Shown here piece after piece: positions 55,373 through 64,000 of a stretch of DNA of 64,000 nucleotides. Position 1 is the first letter of the stretch. Each line of letters starts with the position of its first letter. Source of the stretch: Opitutales bacterium (GTDB lineage: Bacteria > Verrucomicrobiota > Verrucomicrobiia > Opitutales > Intestinicryptomonadaceae); assembly GCA_015061945.1 (NCBI GenBank), contig SUVP01000001.1:124001-188000 (forward strand), read 5' to 3'. Under the pieces are notes generated by a model. It was given only the letters and a program-made list of their open reading frames with translations, ran no database searches and was not told where the DNA came from. The position numbers were made by a program, and so were the translations under genes.

Positions 55373-55501
55373 ACCCAAAGTATACTGACAAAATCTCTAT
55401 AAAATTCAAAGCTTTTTTGCACCCGATTTAAATTTTCCTCAAATTAGGTTAACAATAAAACAAAAAGTACGATTCAATTCTCATAAACTCTATTTAAGCA
55501 A

Positions 55502-55969
55502 ATGAAAAAAATATTGATATTATTGTGTGCGTGCGTCGCCCTTGTGGGATGCCAATCAACACCTCAAAAACCACCTGAAACAATCGCGATTGAGTCTGTA
55601 TATAATATAGACAAAAATTTGGTATCCGATTCTAAAACGATAGCCGAAGTTGTCTCGAAAGCTGAATCGATATCGTTAGCGGGATGTCCAGCTACTTTTG
55701 TGAAAGCGTACCAAGCAAATATCTTAGCTTGGCAAAAGATGGCAGATGTGGAAAAGAAAATGTATGCTTCGGGCAACATATCCAAAGCCTCAAGCGACAT
55801 CCAACGCTTTCTTGCCGATTATGAGAAAAACCCGACTTTAGCAACTGTAAGATTAAAATCTGAATGGCCAGCCTTGGCAAATCAGATAGATTCAGCAATG
55901 TTCGATATAACAAAAACATTCACAAAATATACTGCTATCGGTGCAGAATATAATGCCGTTTTTCCGTAA
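55502..55969 (+). CDS. Hypothetical lipoprotein, 155 residues
   Basis: The product is not recognised. A short lipoprotein signal ends in LVGC (Cys17). The mature 138 residues are mostly helical and lack known motifs. It lies alone between fabG and sdhC, with a hairpin terminator downstream. Confidence 0.65.
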   Translation: MKKILILLCACVALVGCQSTPQKPPETIAIESVYNIDKNLVSDSKTIAEVVSKAESISLAGCPATFVKAYQANILAWQKMADVEKKMYASGNISKASSDIQRFLADYEKNPTLATVRLKSEWPALANQIDSAMFDITKTFTKYTAIGAEYNAVFP

Positions 55970-56023
55970 GACCTTTAAATAAAATCGGATAACATTTTGC
56001 TACATAAACAATTATCAAGCACG

Positions 56024-56051
56024 AGCCGTTTAAGAGATTAAACGGCTTTTG
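56024..56051 (+). terminator. Terminator after the lipoprotein
   Basis: A perfect 10-bp stem (AGCCGTTTAA/TTAAACGGCT) with a GAGA loop is followed by a short T-run. Confidence 0.8.
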
Positions 56052-56207
56052 TATTTTATGATATTTTGTATAAAATTTTTACATCAGCAAAATTTATCGA
56101 GAGATGAAATTAGATAAAAAAATTTGAAAAATGTGTTGAAAGAATTGGTTATTTTTGCAATATTGGAACCTCACTTTTTTATATAAACGCAACTGTAAAA
56201 AAATATC

Positions 56208-57038
56208 ATGGCAAACATAAAAAAATCGATGATGTCATCGTTGATGAAAAAGTTCGTGATGGCAGTAACTGGGTTTGTATTGGCATCGTTTATGCTGATA
56301 CATATGCTCGGTAACCTTCAGACATTAGAAGGTGGTCCACACGCAATCAACGCATACGCTAACTTCCTCCAAACACTCCCTTGGGAGATTCTTTGGGGCT
56401 TCAGACTCGGCTTGGGAGCATGCTTTGTATTGCATATTCTCACAGCTTATTTGCTCGTTATAGAAAACGGCAAAGCACGTCCGCAAAATTATGCGACAAA
56501 AAAGAATATCGCATCAACACTTGCAGCAAGAACTATGATTTTCTCGGGTTCGCTCATCGCATTGTTTGCGGTAATCCACATCTTGCACTACACAGTGCTT
56601 AATCTCGATCCTTCATTCAAGCTTCTCGAATGGAAAGCAACAGCAGGTATGTACGAAGGCAAAGTTCTTCACGACGTATACGCAATGCTTATCCTCGGTT
56701 TCTCAAATGTATGGGTATCGCTTGGCTACATCGTATCGATGATTCTCATCGGCTTGCACCTTTCACACGGCGTAAGCAGTATGTTCCAAAGTATTGGTTT
56801 CCGCAACGAAGTATGGCGTTATCGTCTCAATGCGATTGCAGTTGCATACTGCGTAGTAATTGCTTTCGGATTCTCGCTCAATCCGCTCGCAGTTTTAGTA
56901 TCTAAATATACAGATTGCCAAATCCTCCCTGTAAAACAAGTCATCAAACAATACGATGCACTCAAAAATACAACGGGTGAAATCTTCATCAATTACGACT
57001 TCCTCAAAAAAGACTGCAAGTCGTGTGGCAATCACTAA
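56208..57038 (+). CDS. sdhC: Succinate dehydrogenase/fumarate reductase cytochrome b (type B)
   Basis: The membrane anchor of complex II. It has 276 residues with five membrane helices and conserved histidines (e.g. His32 in MLIHMLGN) expected to bind two haems. The length and single fused anchor mark the type-B enzyme, as found in Bacteroidota and Verrucomicrobiota, in contrast to separate SdhC and SdhD. It starts the sdhCAB operon. The 238 bases upstream contain a terminator and its promoter region. Confidence 0.93.
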   Translation: MANIKKSMMSSLMKKFVMAVTGFVLASFMLIHMLGNLQTLEGGPHAINAYANFLQTLPWEILWGFRLGLGACFVLHILTAYLLVIENGKARPQNYATKKNIASTLAARTMIFSGSLIALFAVIHILHYTVLNLDPSFKLLEWKATAGMYEGKVLHDVYAMLILGFSNVWVSLGYIVSMILIGLHLSHGVSSMFQSIGFRNEVWRYRLNAIAVAYCVVIAFGFSLNPLAVLVSKYTDCQILPVKQVIKQYDALKNTTGEIFINYDFLKKDCKSCGNH

Positions 57039-57056
57039 TATAGAAAGGACAATAAA

Positions 57057-58985
57057 ATGAGTTTAGATTCAAGAATTCCAGAAGGTCCTATTGCGGAAAA
57101 GTGGTCAAACTTTAAGTTCAACGCAAAGCTTGTAAACCCATCAAATCGCCGTAAATTCCACGTTATCGTTGTAGGTAGTGGTTTGGCAGGTGCAAGTGCT
57201 GCAGCATCGTTGGCTGAACAAGGCTATAATATTTCGTGCTTCTGCTATCAGGACAGCCCACGTCGTGCACACTCAATCGCTGCACAAGGTGGTATCAACG
57301 CTGCAAAGAATTATCAAAACGACGGCGATAGCATCTATCGTTTGTTCTACGATACAGTAAAAGGTGGCGACTTCCGTTCACGTGAAGCAAACGTTTATCG
57401 TTTGGCAGAAGTTAGCGTACATATCATCGACCAATGCGTAGCTCAAGGTGTTCCATTTGCACGTGAATACGGTGGTTTGTTGGCAAACCGCTCATTTGGT
57501 GGCGCACAAGTTAGCCGTACATTCTATGCTCGTGGTCAAACAGGTCAACAGCTCTTACTCGGTGCATACTCTGCTCTCGAAAGACAAATCGGCTTGGGCA
57601 AAGTTAAGATGTACAATCGTCGTGAAATGCTCGACCTCGTACTCGTTGACGGCTCGGCAAAAGGTATCATCGTTCGCAACCTCATCACAGGTGAAATCGA
57701 AAGATACGCAGCAGACGCAGTTCTCCTTTGCACAGGTGGTTATGGCAACGTATTCTACCTCTCGACAAACGCACAAGGTTGCAGTGTAACAGCAGCATTT
57801 AAGTGCTACAAACGTGGTGCAGGTTTCGCAAACCCATGCTTTACACAAATCCACCCAACATGTATTCCACAACATGGCGATCAACAAAGTAAGCTCACAC
57901 TTATGAGTGAATCGCTCCGCAATGATGGTCGTGTATGGGTTCCAAAGAAGGCAGAAGATTGCACAAAGAAACCAGCAGACATCGCTGAAGAAGATCGCGA
58001 CTACTATTTGGAAAGAAAGTATCCATCATTCGGCAACCTCGCACCTCGCGATATTTCATCACGTGCAGCAAAAGAAGCTTGCGACGACAAGAGAGGTGTA
58101 GGTCCAGCAGTTAATGGAGAACGTCGTGGCGTATATCTCGACTTTGCTGACGCAATCAAACGCGACGGTTTGAAGACAGTTAAAGAAAAGTACGGCAACC
58201 TCTTTGAAATGTACGAACGCATCACAGGCGAAAACGCATACGAAACACCAATGCGTATATACCCTGCATCGCACTACACAATGGGTGGTTTGTGGGTTGA
58301 CTACACACTCGAAAGTACAATTCCAGGCTTGTTCGTACTCGGTGAAGCAAACTTCTCTGACCACGGTGCAAATCGTTTGGGTGCATCTGCACTTATGCAA
58401 GGTTTGGCAGACGGATACTACGTTATCCCTTACACACTCCCGAACTACTTGGCAAGAGTTGGCGCACAAAACATCAAGACAGATCGTCCTGAATTTGATG
58501 AAGCAGAAAAACAAGTTCGTGATCAAATCAAGAAATTGATGTCGATTAAGGGTAAGCACAGCCCACGCTACTTCCACATGAAACTCGGTAAGATTATGTG
58601 GGAATACTGCGGTATGGCACGTTCTGAAGAAAGCTTGAAAAAAGCTCTCGAACTCATCCCACAACTCCGTGAAGAATTCTGGAAAGACCTCAAAATTGTC
58701 GGCGAAGAAAACACACTCAATAATGAGCTTGAACGTGCTGGCAGAGTTGCAGACTTCCTCGAATTTGCTGAAGTTATGGTACGCGATGCTCTCGAACGTC
58801 GCGAAAGTTGCGGTGCTCACTTCCGTGTAGAACACCAAACAGATGACGGCGAAGCAAAACGTAATGACTCGGAATACTCGTATGCAGCAGTATGGCTCTA
58901 CGACGGAGATGGCAAGCCACCACGTCTCGAAAAAGAACCAATCACGCACGACGAAGTAAAACCCGTTGTTCGCTCCTACAAATAA
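57057..58985 (+). CDS. sdhA: Succinate dehydrogenase/fumarate reductase flavoprotein subunit
   Basis: The 642-residue subunit carries covalent FAD and the dicarboxylate site. The FAD-binding [19 protein letters not shown] is near residue 38, and the flavin-linking His lies in [18 protein letters not shown]. Other motifs include [11 protein letters not shown]-like [15 protein letters not shown] and the catalytic [10 protein letters not shown], then [10 protein letters not shown]. The Shine-Dalgarno AGAAAGGA lies just before its ATG, 18 bases after sdhC. Confidence 0.97.
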   Translation: MSLDSRIPEGPIAEKWSNFKFNAKLVNPSNRRKFHVIVVGSGLAGASAAASLAEQGYNISCFCYQDSPRRAHSIAAQGGINAAKNYQNDGDSIYRLFYDTVKGGDFRSREANVYRLAEVSVHIIDQCVAQGVPFAREYGGLLANRSFGGAQVSRTFYARGQTGQQLLLGAYSALERQIGLGKVKMYNRREMLDLVLVDGSAKGIIVRNLITGEIERYAADAVLLCTGGYGNVFYLSTNAQGCSVTAAFKCYKRGAGFANPCFTQIHPTCIPQHGDQQSKLTLMSESLRNDGRVWVPKKAEDCTKKPADIAEEDRDYYLERKYPSFGNLAPRDISSRAAKEACDDKRGVGPAVNGERRGVYLDFADAIKRDGLKTVKEKYGNLFEMYERITGENAYETPMRIYPASHYTMGGLWVDYTLESTIPGLFVLGEANFSDHGANRLGASALMQGLADGYYVIPYTLPNYLARVGAQNIKTDRPEFDEAEKQVRDQIKKLMSIKGKHSPRYFHMKLGKIMWEYCGMARSEESLKKALELIPQLREEFWKDLKIVGEENTLNNELERAGRVADFLEFAEVMVRDALERRESCGAHFRVEHQTDDGEAKRNDSEYSYAAVWLYDGDGKPPRLEKEPITHDEVKPVVRSYK

Positions 58986-59006
58986 ACCAAAAGGATTTTT
59001 AAAGAT

Positions 59007-59765
59007 ATGAAAGTAAATCTTAAAATTTGGAAGCAAAAGGACGAAAACTCAAAAGGTCGTTTTGAAACTTATACAGTTGATAACGTAAGCGAAGACAGCT
59101 CATTCCTCGAAATGTTCGACATTCTCAACGAACAGCTCGTAGCAGAAGATAAAGAGCCAATCGCATTTGACCACGACTGCCGTGAAGGTATCTGCGGTAT
59201 GTGCTCGATGGTAATCAACGGTATTCCACATGGTCCTGAAAAGGAAACGACAGTTTGCCAATTGCATATGCGTAAGTTCAAAGACGGCGACACAATCGTC
59301 GTAGAACCATGGCGTGCAGGTCCATTCCCAGTAAAGAAAGACCTCGTTGTATCACGTGAAGCACTCGACTTGATTCAACAAGCAGGTGGCTTTATCACAG
59401 CACGCACAGGTTCGCCACAAGACGCAAACGAAGTTCTCATTCCAAAAGATATTTTGGAAAAGGCAATGGACGCAGCAGCATGTATCGGTTGCGGTGCTTG
59501 CGTAGCAGCTTGCCCAAATGCTTCGGCAATGCTCTTCACAGCGGCAAAGGTATCGCACTTGAACTACTTGCCACAAGGCGCACCTGAAAAGGATAAGCGT
59601 ACAATCGCAATGGTCGAAAAGATGGACGAACTTGGTTTCGGAAATTGCTCGAACTATGGCGAATGTCAAGCAGTTTGCCCAAAGGGTATTTCGCTCGACT
59701 TCATCGCAAAGATGAATCGCGACTATGCAGTTGCAAAAGCAAAGCAAATTGCAACAGAAGCATAA
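59007..59765 (+). CDS. sdhB: Succinate dehydrogenase/fumarate reductase iron-sulfur subunit
   Basis: This 252-residue protein passes electrons from SdhA to the membrane subunit. It has a [2Fe-2S] domain ([18 protein letters not shown]) and a C-terminal domain with [16 protein letters not shown] and [17 protein letters not shown]. The ribosome-binding site AAAGGA precedes the ATG, 21 bases after sdhA. A terminator follows. Confidence 0.97.
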   Translation: MKVNLKIWKQKDENSKGRFETYTVDNVSEDSSFLEMFDILNEQLVAEDKEPIAFDHDCREGICGMCSMVINGIPHGPEKETTVCQLHMRKFKDGDTIVVEPWRAGPFPVKKDLVVSREALDLIQQAGGFITARTGSPQDANEVLIPKDILEKAMDAAACIGCGACVAACPNASAMLFTAAKVSHLNYLPQGAPEKDKRTIAMVEKMDELGFGNCSNYGECQAVCPKGISLDFIAKMNRDYAVAKAKQIATEA

Positions 59766-59784
59766 TTGAGATAACATCAAAAAC

Positions 59785-59815
59785 GGACGCACTCACAAGG
59801 GTGCGTCCTTTTTTT
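59785..59815 (+). terminator. Terminator after the sdh operon
   Basis: A GGACGCAC/GTGCGTCC stem is followed by seven T. Confidence 0.9.
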
Positions 59816-59967
59816 GTGTATAAAAATTGAGTTTACAAAAAACAATAAATTTGTCGTGCCAATTAACAACACTGCACTTGCACAATTCTTATATTTTTAT
59901 TTTGACGTAAACGCAATGTAGTGATTTTATGTTTTGAAGAATTTTCACAAATAAATAGGATATAAAA

Positions 59968-61803
59968 ATGCCAGAATATAAATCAAAAAAGAGTTTTAAC
60001 GGAAGAAATATGGCTGGAGCACGTGCACTCTGGCGTGCAACTGGTGTCAAAGAAGAAGACTTTGGCAAACCTGTAATTGCAGTCGTAAATTCATACACGC
60101 AATTTGTCCCTGGACACGTCCATTTGGATAAGGTTGGCAAATTCGTTTGCGACCAAATTGCAAAAGCCGGTGGTATCGCACGTGAGTTCAATACAATCGC
60201 AATCGACGATGGTATCGCAATGGGACACGAAGGTATGCTCTTTTCCCTTCCTTCGCGTGAACTTATCGCCGATAGCGTTGAATATATGTGCACTGCTCAC
60301 TGTGCCGATGCAATGATTTGCATATCAAATTGCGACAAAATTACACCAGGGATGATGATGGCATCTATGCGTATGAATATCCCAACGATATTCGTATCAG
60401 GCGGACCAATGGAAGCTGGCGAAGCAAAACTTTCTGACGGCGAACGCAAGCTCGACCTCGTCGACGCAATGATAGCGGGAGCAAACCCAAAAGTTTCCGA
60501 CGCCGATAGTTTACTTATGGAACGCAATGCATGCCCAACATGTGGTTCATGCTCTGGTATGTTCACAGCAAACTCGATGAACTGCCTTATGGAAGCAATC
60601 GGTATGGCTCTCCCAGGGAATGGCACAATAGTTGCTACACACAAAGCACGCAAAGAACTTTTCAAGAAAGCGTCGAAACGCATTGTCGAAATGGCAAAAG
60701 CGTACTACGAAGGCGGAGATGAATCTGTATTGCCTCGTTCAATCGCAAAGAGAAAATCGTTCCTCAATGCGATGAAACTCGACATCGCAATGGGCGGAAG
60801 TACAAACACTGTTCTTCACCTTTTGGCAATCGCTCGAGAAGGCGAAGTTGAATTTACAATGGAAGATATCGACAAGCTTTCACGCATCACACCTTGCATT
60901 TGTAAGGTCGCCCCAAGTACACAAAAAGTACACATTCAAGACGTACATCGTGCCGGCGGTATCTCGGCAATTTTAGGCGAACTCGCAAAAGCGGGGCTTC
61001 TCGATGTCCGCGAAAAAACAGTCTCGGGCAAAACAATCGGTGCGATAATTAAAGCAAACGACATCACATCTGAGAAAACATCTGACCGTGTAAAGAAATT
61101 CTTTAGAGCTTCGCCTGCCCACAAATACAGCGTTTCGGCATGGTCGCAAGATACATACTACGACACTCTCGATACCGACCGTGTCAATGGTGCAATCCGT
61201 TCAGTTGAAAACGCATTCAGCAAAGATGGTGGGCTTGCAGTACTCAAAGGCAACATCGCAAAAGACGGTTGTATCGTTAAAACTGCTGGCGTTGATGAAT
61301 CGATTTTAAAATTTAAGGGAACTGCAAAAGTTTACCACTCGGAACAAGACGCAAGCTTGGCTATCCGTGGTGGCAAAGTTTCTCCAGGCGACGTTGTCGT
61401 GATTCTCTACGAAGGTCCACGTGGAGGCCCTGGAATGCAAGAAATGCTTTATCCGACAAGCCATTTGAAAAGTATGGGCTTGGGTAAAGTTTGTGCATTG
61501 CTCACCGACGGCAGATTCTCGGGCGGCACAAGCGGACTTTCTATCGGACACGCATCTCCAGAAGCAGCCGACGGCGGAGACATCGCACTTGTCGAAGACG
61601 GCGATATGATTGATATCAACATCCCTGACCGCAAAATTTCTCTCGAAATTTCTGACGCTGAAATGGACGCACGTCGACAAAAGATGCTCGCAAAAGGTGA
61701 TATGGCATACAAGCCAACACGTGATAGAGTCGTTTCAAAGGCATTGCAATACTACGCAAAATCGGTATCATCGGCAGCAGATGGTGCTGTTAGAAAGCTC
61801 TAA
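59968..61803 (+). CDS. ilvD: Dihydroxyacid dehydratase
   Basis: IlvD makes the keto-acid precursors of valine, leucine and isoleucine. It has 611 residues with the iron-sulfur cysteines in [13 protein letters not shown] and [19 protein letters not shown]. The C-terminal [19 protein letters not shown] is the family signature. The ribosome-binding site AGGA lies 8-10 bases before the ATG. No leader peptide or attenuator was found in the 200 bases upstream. yicC follows after one base. Confidence 0.96.
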   Translation: MPEYKSKKSFNGRNMAGARALWRATGVKEEDFGKPVIAVVNSYTQFVPGHVHLDKVGKFVCDQIAKAGGIAREFNTIAIDDGIAMGHEGMLFSLPSRELIADSVEYMCTAHCADAMICISNCDKITPGMMMASMRMNIPTIFVSGGPMEAGEAKLSDGERKLDLVDAMIAGANPKVSDADSLLMERNACPTCGSCSGMFTANSMNCLMEAIGMALPGNGTIVATHKARKELFKKASKRIVEMAKAYYEGGDESVLPRSIAKRKSFLNAMKLDIAMGGSTNTVLHLLAIAREGEVEFTMEDIDKLSRITPCICKVAPSTQKVHIQDVHRAGGISAILGELAKAGLLDVREKTVSGKTIGAIIKANDITSEKTSDRVKKFFRASPAHKYSVSAWSQDTYYDTLDTDRVNGAIRSVENAFSKDGGLAVLKGNIAKDGCIVKTAGVDESILKFKGTAKVYHSEQDASLAIRGGKVSPGDVVVILYEGPRGGPGMQEMLYPTSHLKSMGLGKVCALLTDGRFSGGTSGLSIGHASPEAADGGDIALVEDGDMIDINIPDRKISLEISDAEMDARRQKMLAKGDMAYKPTRDRVVSKALQYYAKSVSSAADGAVRKL

Positions 61804-61804
61804 T

Positions 61805-62680
61805 ATGAAAAGTATGACGGGTTTCGGGCGCGCCCGAAAAGAATGTTCAAATTTTGACCTCACTATTGACGTATCCTCCGTAAATAAAAAGGGATTCGAA
61901 TTGTTTGTATCTCTCCCTCGAGACTGGACGCCAATGGAACGACTCATCGCACAAGCATTGAAAAAATCTATTGCTCGTGGCAAAGTGTCAGTATCTATAA
62001 AGGTCGAAAAAAAGACATCGCAAGGCGGACTTTCTCTCAACCCCGACGCTCTCAAAAAAGCTGTCGATGAATTGAAATCCACCTGCCAAATACTCGGCAC
62101 ACCTCAACCCGACATCACACCAGACCTCATCTTGAAAATCGACGAACGCCTCTCCCAAAACGCTTCTCAAGCCGATTGGGAAGACGCTTGGGCTGATGTT
62201 GAACCTGCCCTTTCACAAGCTGTCGCACAACTCGAAGAAATGCAAGACGCAGAAGGTAAAGAATTGAAAGCCGACCTTACTATGCGTTTGCAACTCATCG
62301 AAAATTTGGTTTCGCAAGTCGAAGAAAATTCAAAAGGTACTGTCGAAAAATACAAAGAACAACTCTTGCAACGTCTCGCAACATCTGGTCTTGAACTCGA
62401 CCCTAACGACGAACGTGTACTCAAAGAAATCTGTCTCTTTGCCGATAGATGCGACATTTGCGAGGAAATCACTCGCCTAAAAAGCCACATCAAACAATTC
62501 CTCTCAACAATGGAAGAACAAGATGCTGTCGGCAGAAAAATGGACTTCATCTGTCAAGAAATGGGGCGTGAAATTAACACAACTGCAAGCAAAGCAAATT
62601 CTCTCGAACTCACAAAGCTCGCAATTGAACTAAAAAACGAACTCGAAAGAATCCGCGAACAAACCCAAAATATTTTATAG
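61805..62680 (+). CDS. yicC: YicC/YloC-family endoribonuclease
   Basis: The chosen ATG gives 291 residues beginning MKSMTGFGRARKE, the typical start of YicC proteins; an earlier in-frame start lies inside ilvD. The conserved C-terminal segments RCDICEEITRLKSHIKQF and GRKMDFICQEMGREINTTASKA are present. Family members act as endoribonucleases in RNA turnover. It starts one base after the ilvD stop, so the two are coupled. Confidence 0.92.
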   Translation: MKSMTGFGRARKECSNFDLTIDVSSVNKKGFELFVSLPRDWTPMERLIAQALKKSIARGKVSVSIKVEKKTSQGGLSLNPDALKKAVDELKSTCQILGTPQPDITPDLILKIDERLSQNASQADWEDAWADVEPALSQAVAQLEEMQDAEGKELKADLTMRLQLIENLVSQVEENSKGTVEKYKEQLLQRLATSGLELDPNDERVLKEICLFADRCDICEEITRLKSHIKQFLSTMEEQDAVGRKMDFICQEMGREINTTASKANSLELTKLAIELKNELERIREQTQNIL

Positions 62681-62686
62681 ACGGGC

Positions 62687-62778
62687 ACCGGCGGACATTG
62701 CTAACGCAATCGTCCTTTGAAACGGGTTGCCGATTTTACAGAAAAACTGCCAATGCGTTGGCTGTTTTTCGTTTAGTG
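62687..62778 (+). repeat. Intergenic repeat unit 1
   Basis: The unit begins ACCGGCGGACATTGCTAAC and ends with a hairpin and a TTTAGTG motif. A second unit begins at 62793 with 18 of 19 bases identical. Confidence 0.55.
62742..62769 (+). terminator. Terminator after yicC
   Basis: AAAAAC-T-GCCAA and TTGGC-T-GTTTTT form a stem with one T-T mismatch around TGCG. It lies inside repeat unit 1. Confidence 0.75.
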
Positions 62779-62792
62779 TTTTTAATGTGAAT

Positions 62793-62842
62793 ACCGACGG
62801 ACATTGCTAACTGAAATGTGTTGGCAGTTTTTAGTTTTAGTG
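62793..62842 (+). repeat. Intergenic repeat unit 2, shortened
   Basis: It starts with ACCGACGGACATTGCTAAC, then goes directly to the TTGG and TTTAG sequences seen at the end of unit 1. About 45-50 bases of the unit are missing. Confidence 0.5.
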
Positions 62843-62858
62843 CAAAGAAAAGTATACC

Positions 62859-62891
62859 AAAAAAACTCTCCAAAATGTTGGAGAGTTTTTT
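62859..62891 (-). terminator. Terminator after the PEP-CTERM gene
   Basis: An ACTCTCCAA/TTGGAGAGT hairpin with an AATG loop has runs of A and T on both sides. Confidence 0.85.
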
Positions 62892-62917
62892 GTAGTGTTT
62901 TAAATCTGTATTATGTT

Positions 62918-63868
62918 TTATTTACGTCTACGATAAATTGCTAAACAGAGTGCTAACGCACCTAAAATCATTGCCCATTCGGCTGGTTCTGGAACTGCTA
63001 CCCCATAAAGCTTATAACCACCATCAACGGCTTCCCATTTAAGATTTTGAAGTGCATTACCATCTACATCGACAAACGATGCAATCTGTTTCTTTGAACC
63101 TGAATTGATAGTCAATCTAGAATCTGACTCACTCCACAAATATGTATTCGAATAAAAACTATCGTCAGTTAGGAACATCATCGAACCATCGAGCAATCCA
63201 TTTTCTATTTTGAATGTTACAGTTCCGCTATCATCATTCAATAGAGAAACACCTGTTACAGTAAAGAGAGCGTCATTAGTAATATTGACAGAATAAATTG
63301 AGTTAGCACGAGAATCTAATGCAAAACTTTGGTTGCAATTCATATTGATTACAAGTTCGCGTTGACCACCAGCAACACCAACTACCATTTTCTTTTCGCT
63401 AATGCCATACTCTTTCCAAAGGTTGAGAGTTGTTGTCTTCGCATTTGAAAATAATTTATGTGCTCTAAACTTATTCGCTGTCGATTCAATAGTAAGAGTA
63501 AACTCATCAGCACCATTAATAATACCAAAGCTTGCACTTGAATAAATAATAAATGATGCACCATCTTTTATTGTAAGCGATGAATTTCCTTCTACTGCTA
63601 CAATATAAGTACCACCACCAACAGTCAACCCAGCTGAATTTGTTGTTCCAACAACTAAGTTTTTGCTTGTTCCAGAACAAGTTAAATTTGCTTCATACAA
63701 CCACAAATTGTCATATGTATTTGAAGTTGAATTTGTGTATGTACCAGTTATTTGGGGCGTAGTTATGGAAGGATTTTGAGAATATGGAACATCTAAAGTC
63801 AAACCTGCAAACGATTGAGTCGCCACACAAACGATTAATGAAAGTAAAAATGTGAATTTTGTTTTCAT
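62918..63868 (-). CDS. Exported PEP-CTERM protein
   Basis: The chosen ATG gives 316 residues with a Sec signal (MKTKFTFLLSLIVCVATQSFA). The middle is beta-rich with Ser/Thr-rich strands and resembles a secreted adhesin or autotransporter-like beta-helix. The C-terminus is a classical PEP-CTERM sorting signal: VPEPAEWAMILG, a hydrophobic helix and a basic end (YRRRK). Such proteins are processed by exosortase and cross the envelope; the exosortase gene is not in the window. An upstream motif (63894-63909) is shared with the 1242-residue protein. Confidence 0.85.
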   Translation of the reverse strand: MKTKFTFLLSLIVCVATQSFAGLTLDVPYSQNPSITTPQITGTYTNSTSNTYDNLWLYEANLTCSGTSKNLVVGTTNSAGLTVGGGTYIVAVEGNSSLTIKDGASFIIYSSASFGIINGADEFTLTIESTANKFRAHKLFSNAKTTTLNLWKEYGISEKKMVVGVAGGQRELVINMNCNQSFALDSRANSIYSVNITNDALFTVTGVSLLNDDSGTVTFKIENGLLDGSMMFLTDDSFYSNTYLWSESDSRLTINSGSKKQIASFVDVDGNALQNLKWEAVDGGYKLYGVAVPEPAEWAMILGALALCLAIYRRRK

Positions 63869-63893
63869 AGTATAAATAGAAAAAAAGAAAATC

Positions 63894-63909
63894 CCAACAT
63901 AAGTCAACA
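63894..63909 (-). promoter_or_regulatory. TGTTGACTTATGTTGG motif upstream of the PEP-CTERM gene
   Basis: It matches 14 of 16 bases of the motif at 11743-11758, which lies upstream of another large secreted protein. The TTGACT part could be a -35 element. Confidence 0.35.
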
Positions 63910-64000
63910 ATTTTTGTTAAAACACAAAACACATACAATGATATTTTTCTATAATTACAAACAAGTTACAGAACATATATTCATTTATACTTTTATATAT

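Noticed and set aside
58059-59036. Long minus-strand open frame (about 325 codons) opposite sdhA
   Set aside because: It overlaps sdhA, has Cys- and Phe-rich composition typical of antisense shadows, and no start signal.

Overview
The window looks like chromosome from a low-GC, host-associated Verrucomicrobiota, probably an Opitutales-like gut bacterium. This is inferred from gene content, not from a marker search. The pointers are a PEP-CTERM tail ending in an arginine run (62918-63868), a large stock of secreted glycan-degrading enzymes including three tandem DUF4838 proteins, a type-B succinate dehydrogenase (SdhC-A-B), and a small lipoprotein with a Trp/Pro-rich tail. No tRNA, rRNA, CRISPR array, insertion sequence or prophage gene was recognised.

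Layout. 1-796: N-terminal part of a secreted protein cut by the window edge. 913-4934: chaperone block groES-groEL and dnaK, all on the minus strand. 5167-7583: a GH43-like lipoprotein and three small unknowns. 7719-7853: an internally deleted prfB remnant, 4.3 kb from intact prfB. 7976-11704: a 1242-residue secreted beta-helix/Ig-repeat protein. 12144-25325: mostly housekeeping genes, namely prfB with its programmed frameshift, trxA, pgi, glnD, a Nudix/DUF721/nitrilase operon, rho, and leuD-exbB-exbD. 25462-29809: alkaline phosphatase, YibE/F and aspS. 29914-34296: a tandem pair of GH65/GH95-like enzymes. 34360-36250: argA-like and efp. 37070-38443: GH28. 38504-40812: thiF-like, thiS and a beta-CASP metallo-hydrolase. 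40872-48041: the DUF4838 triplet, followed by another beta-helix protein. 49621-52296: a GlcD/GlcF-type oxidoreductase. 53188-55372: a Tat-exported Gfo/Idh/MocA protein and fabG. 56208-59765: sdhCAB. 59968-62680: ilvD and yicC. 62918-63868: the PEP-CTERM protein.

How the genes work together. The exported proteins (GH43-like, GH65-like pair, GH28, DUF4838 triplet, beta-helix proteins, Gfo/Idh/MocA) fit cell-envelope breakdown of plant or host glycans, including uronic-acid polymers. The neighbours supply central metabolism (pgi, sdh, glc), nitrogen and amino-acid metabolism (glnD, argA, leuD, ilvD), translation (prfB, efp, aspS), protein folding and RNA turnover.

The best candidates for something undescribed are: the prfB mini-remnant, which keeps an open frame with almost only synonymous changes; the translationally tight thiF-like/thiS/beta-CASP cassette, whose E1-like protein has no zinc cysteines; the DUF4838 triplet with an invariant Cys motif; a gene-conversion-like tract in the GH65-like pair; an Arg-tipped EF-P; a Rho lacking the usual N-terminal domain; and a 47-residue membrane micro-ORF.
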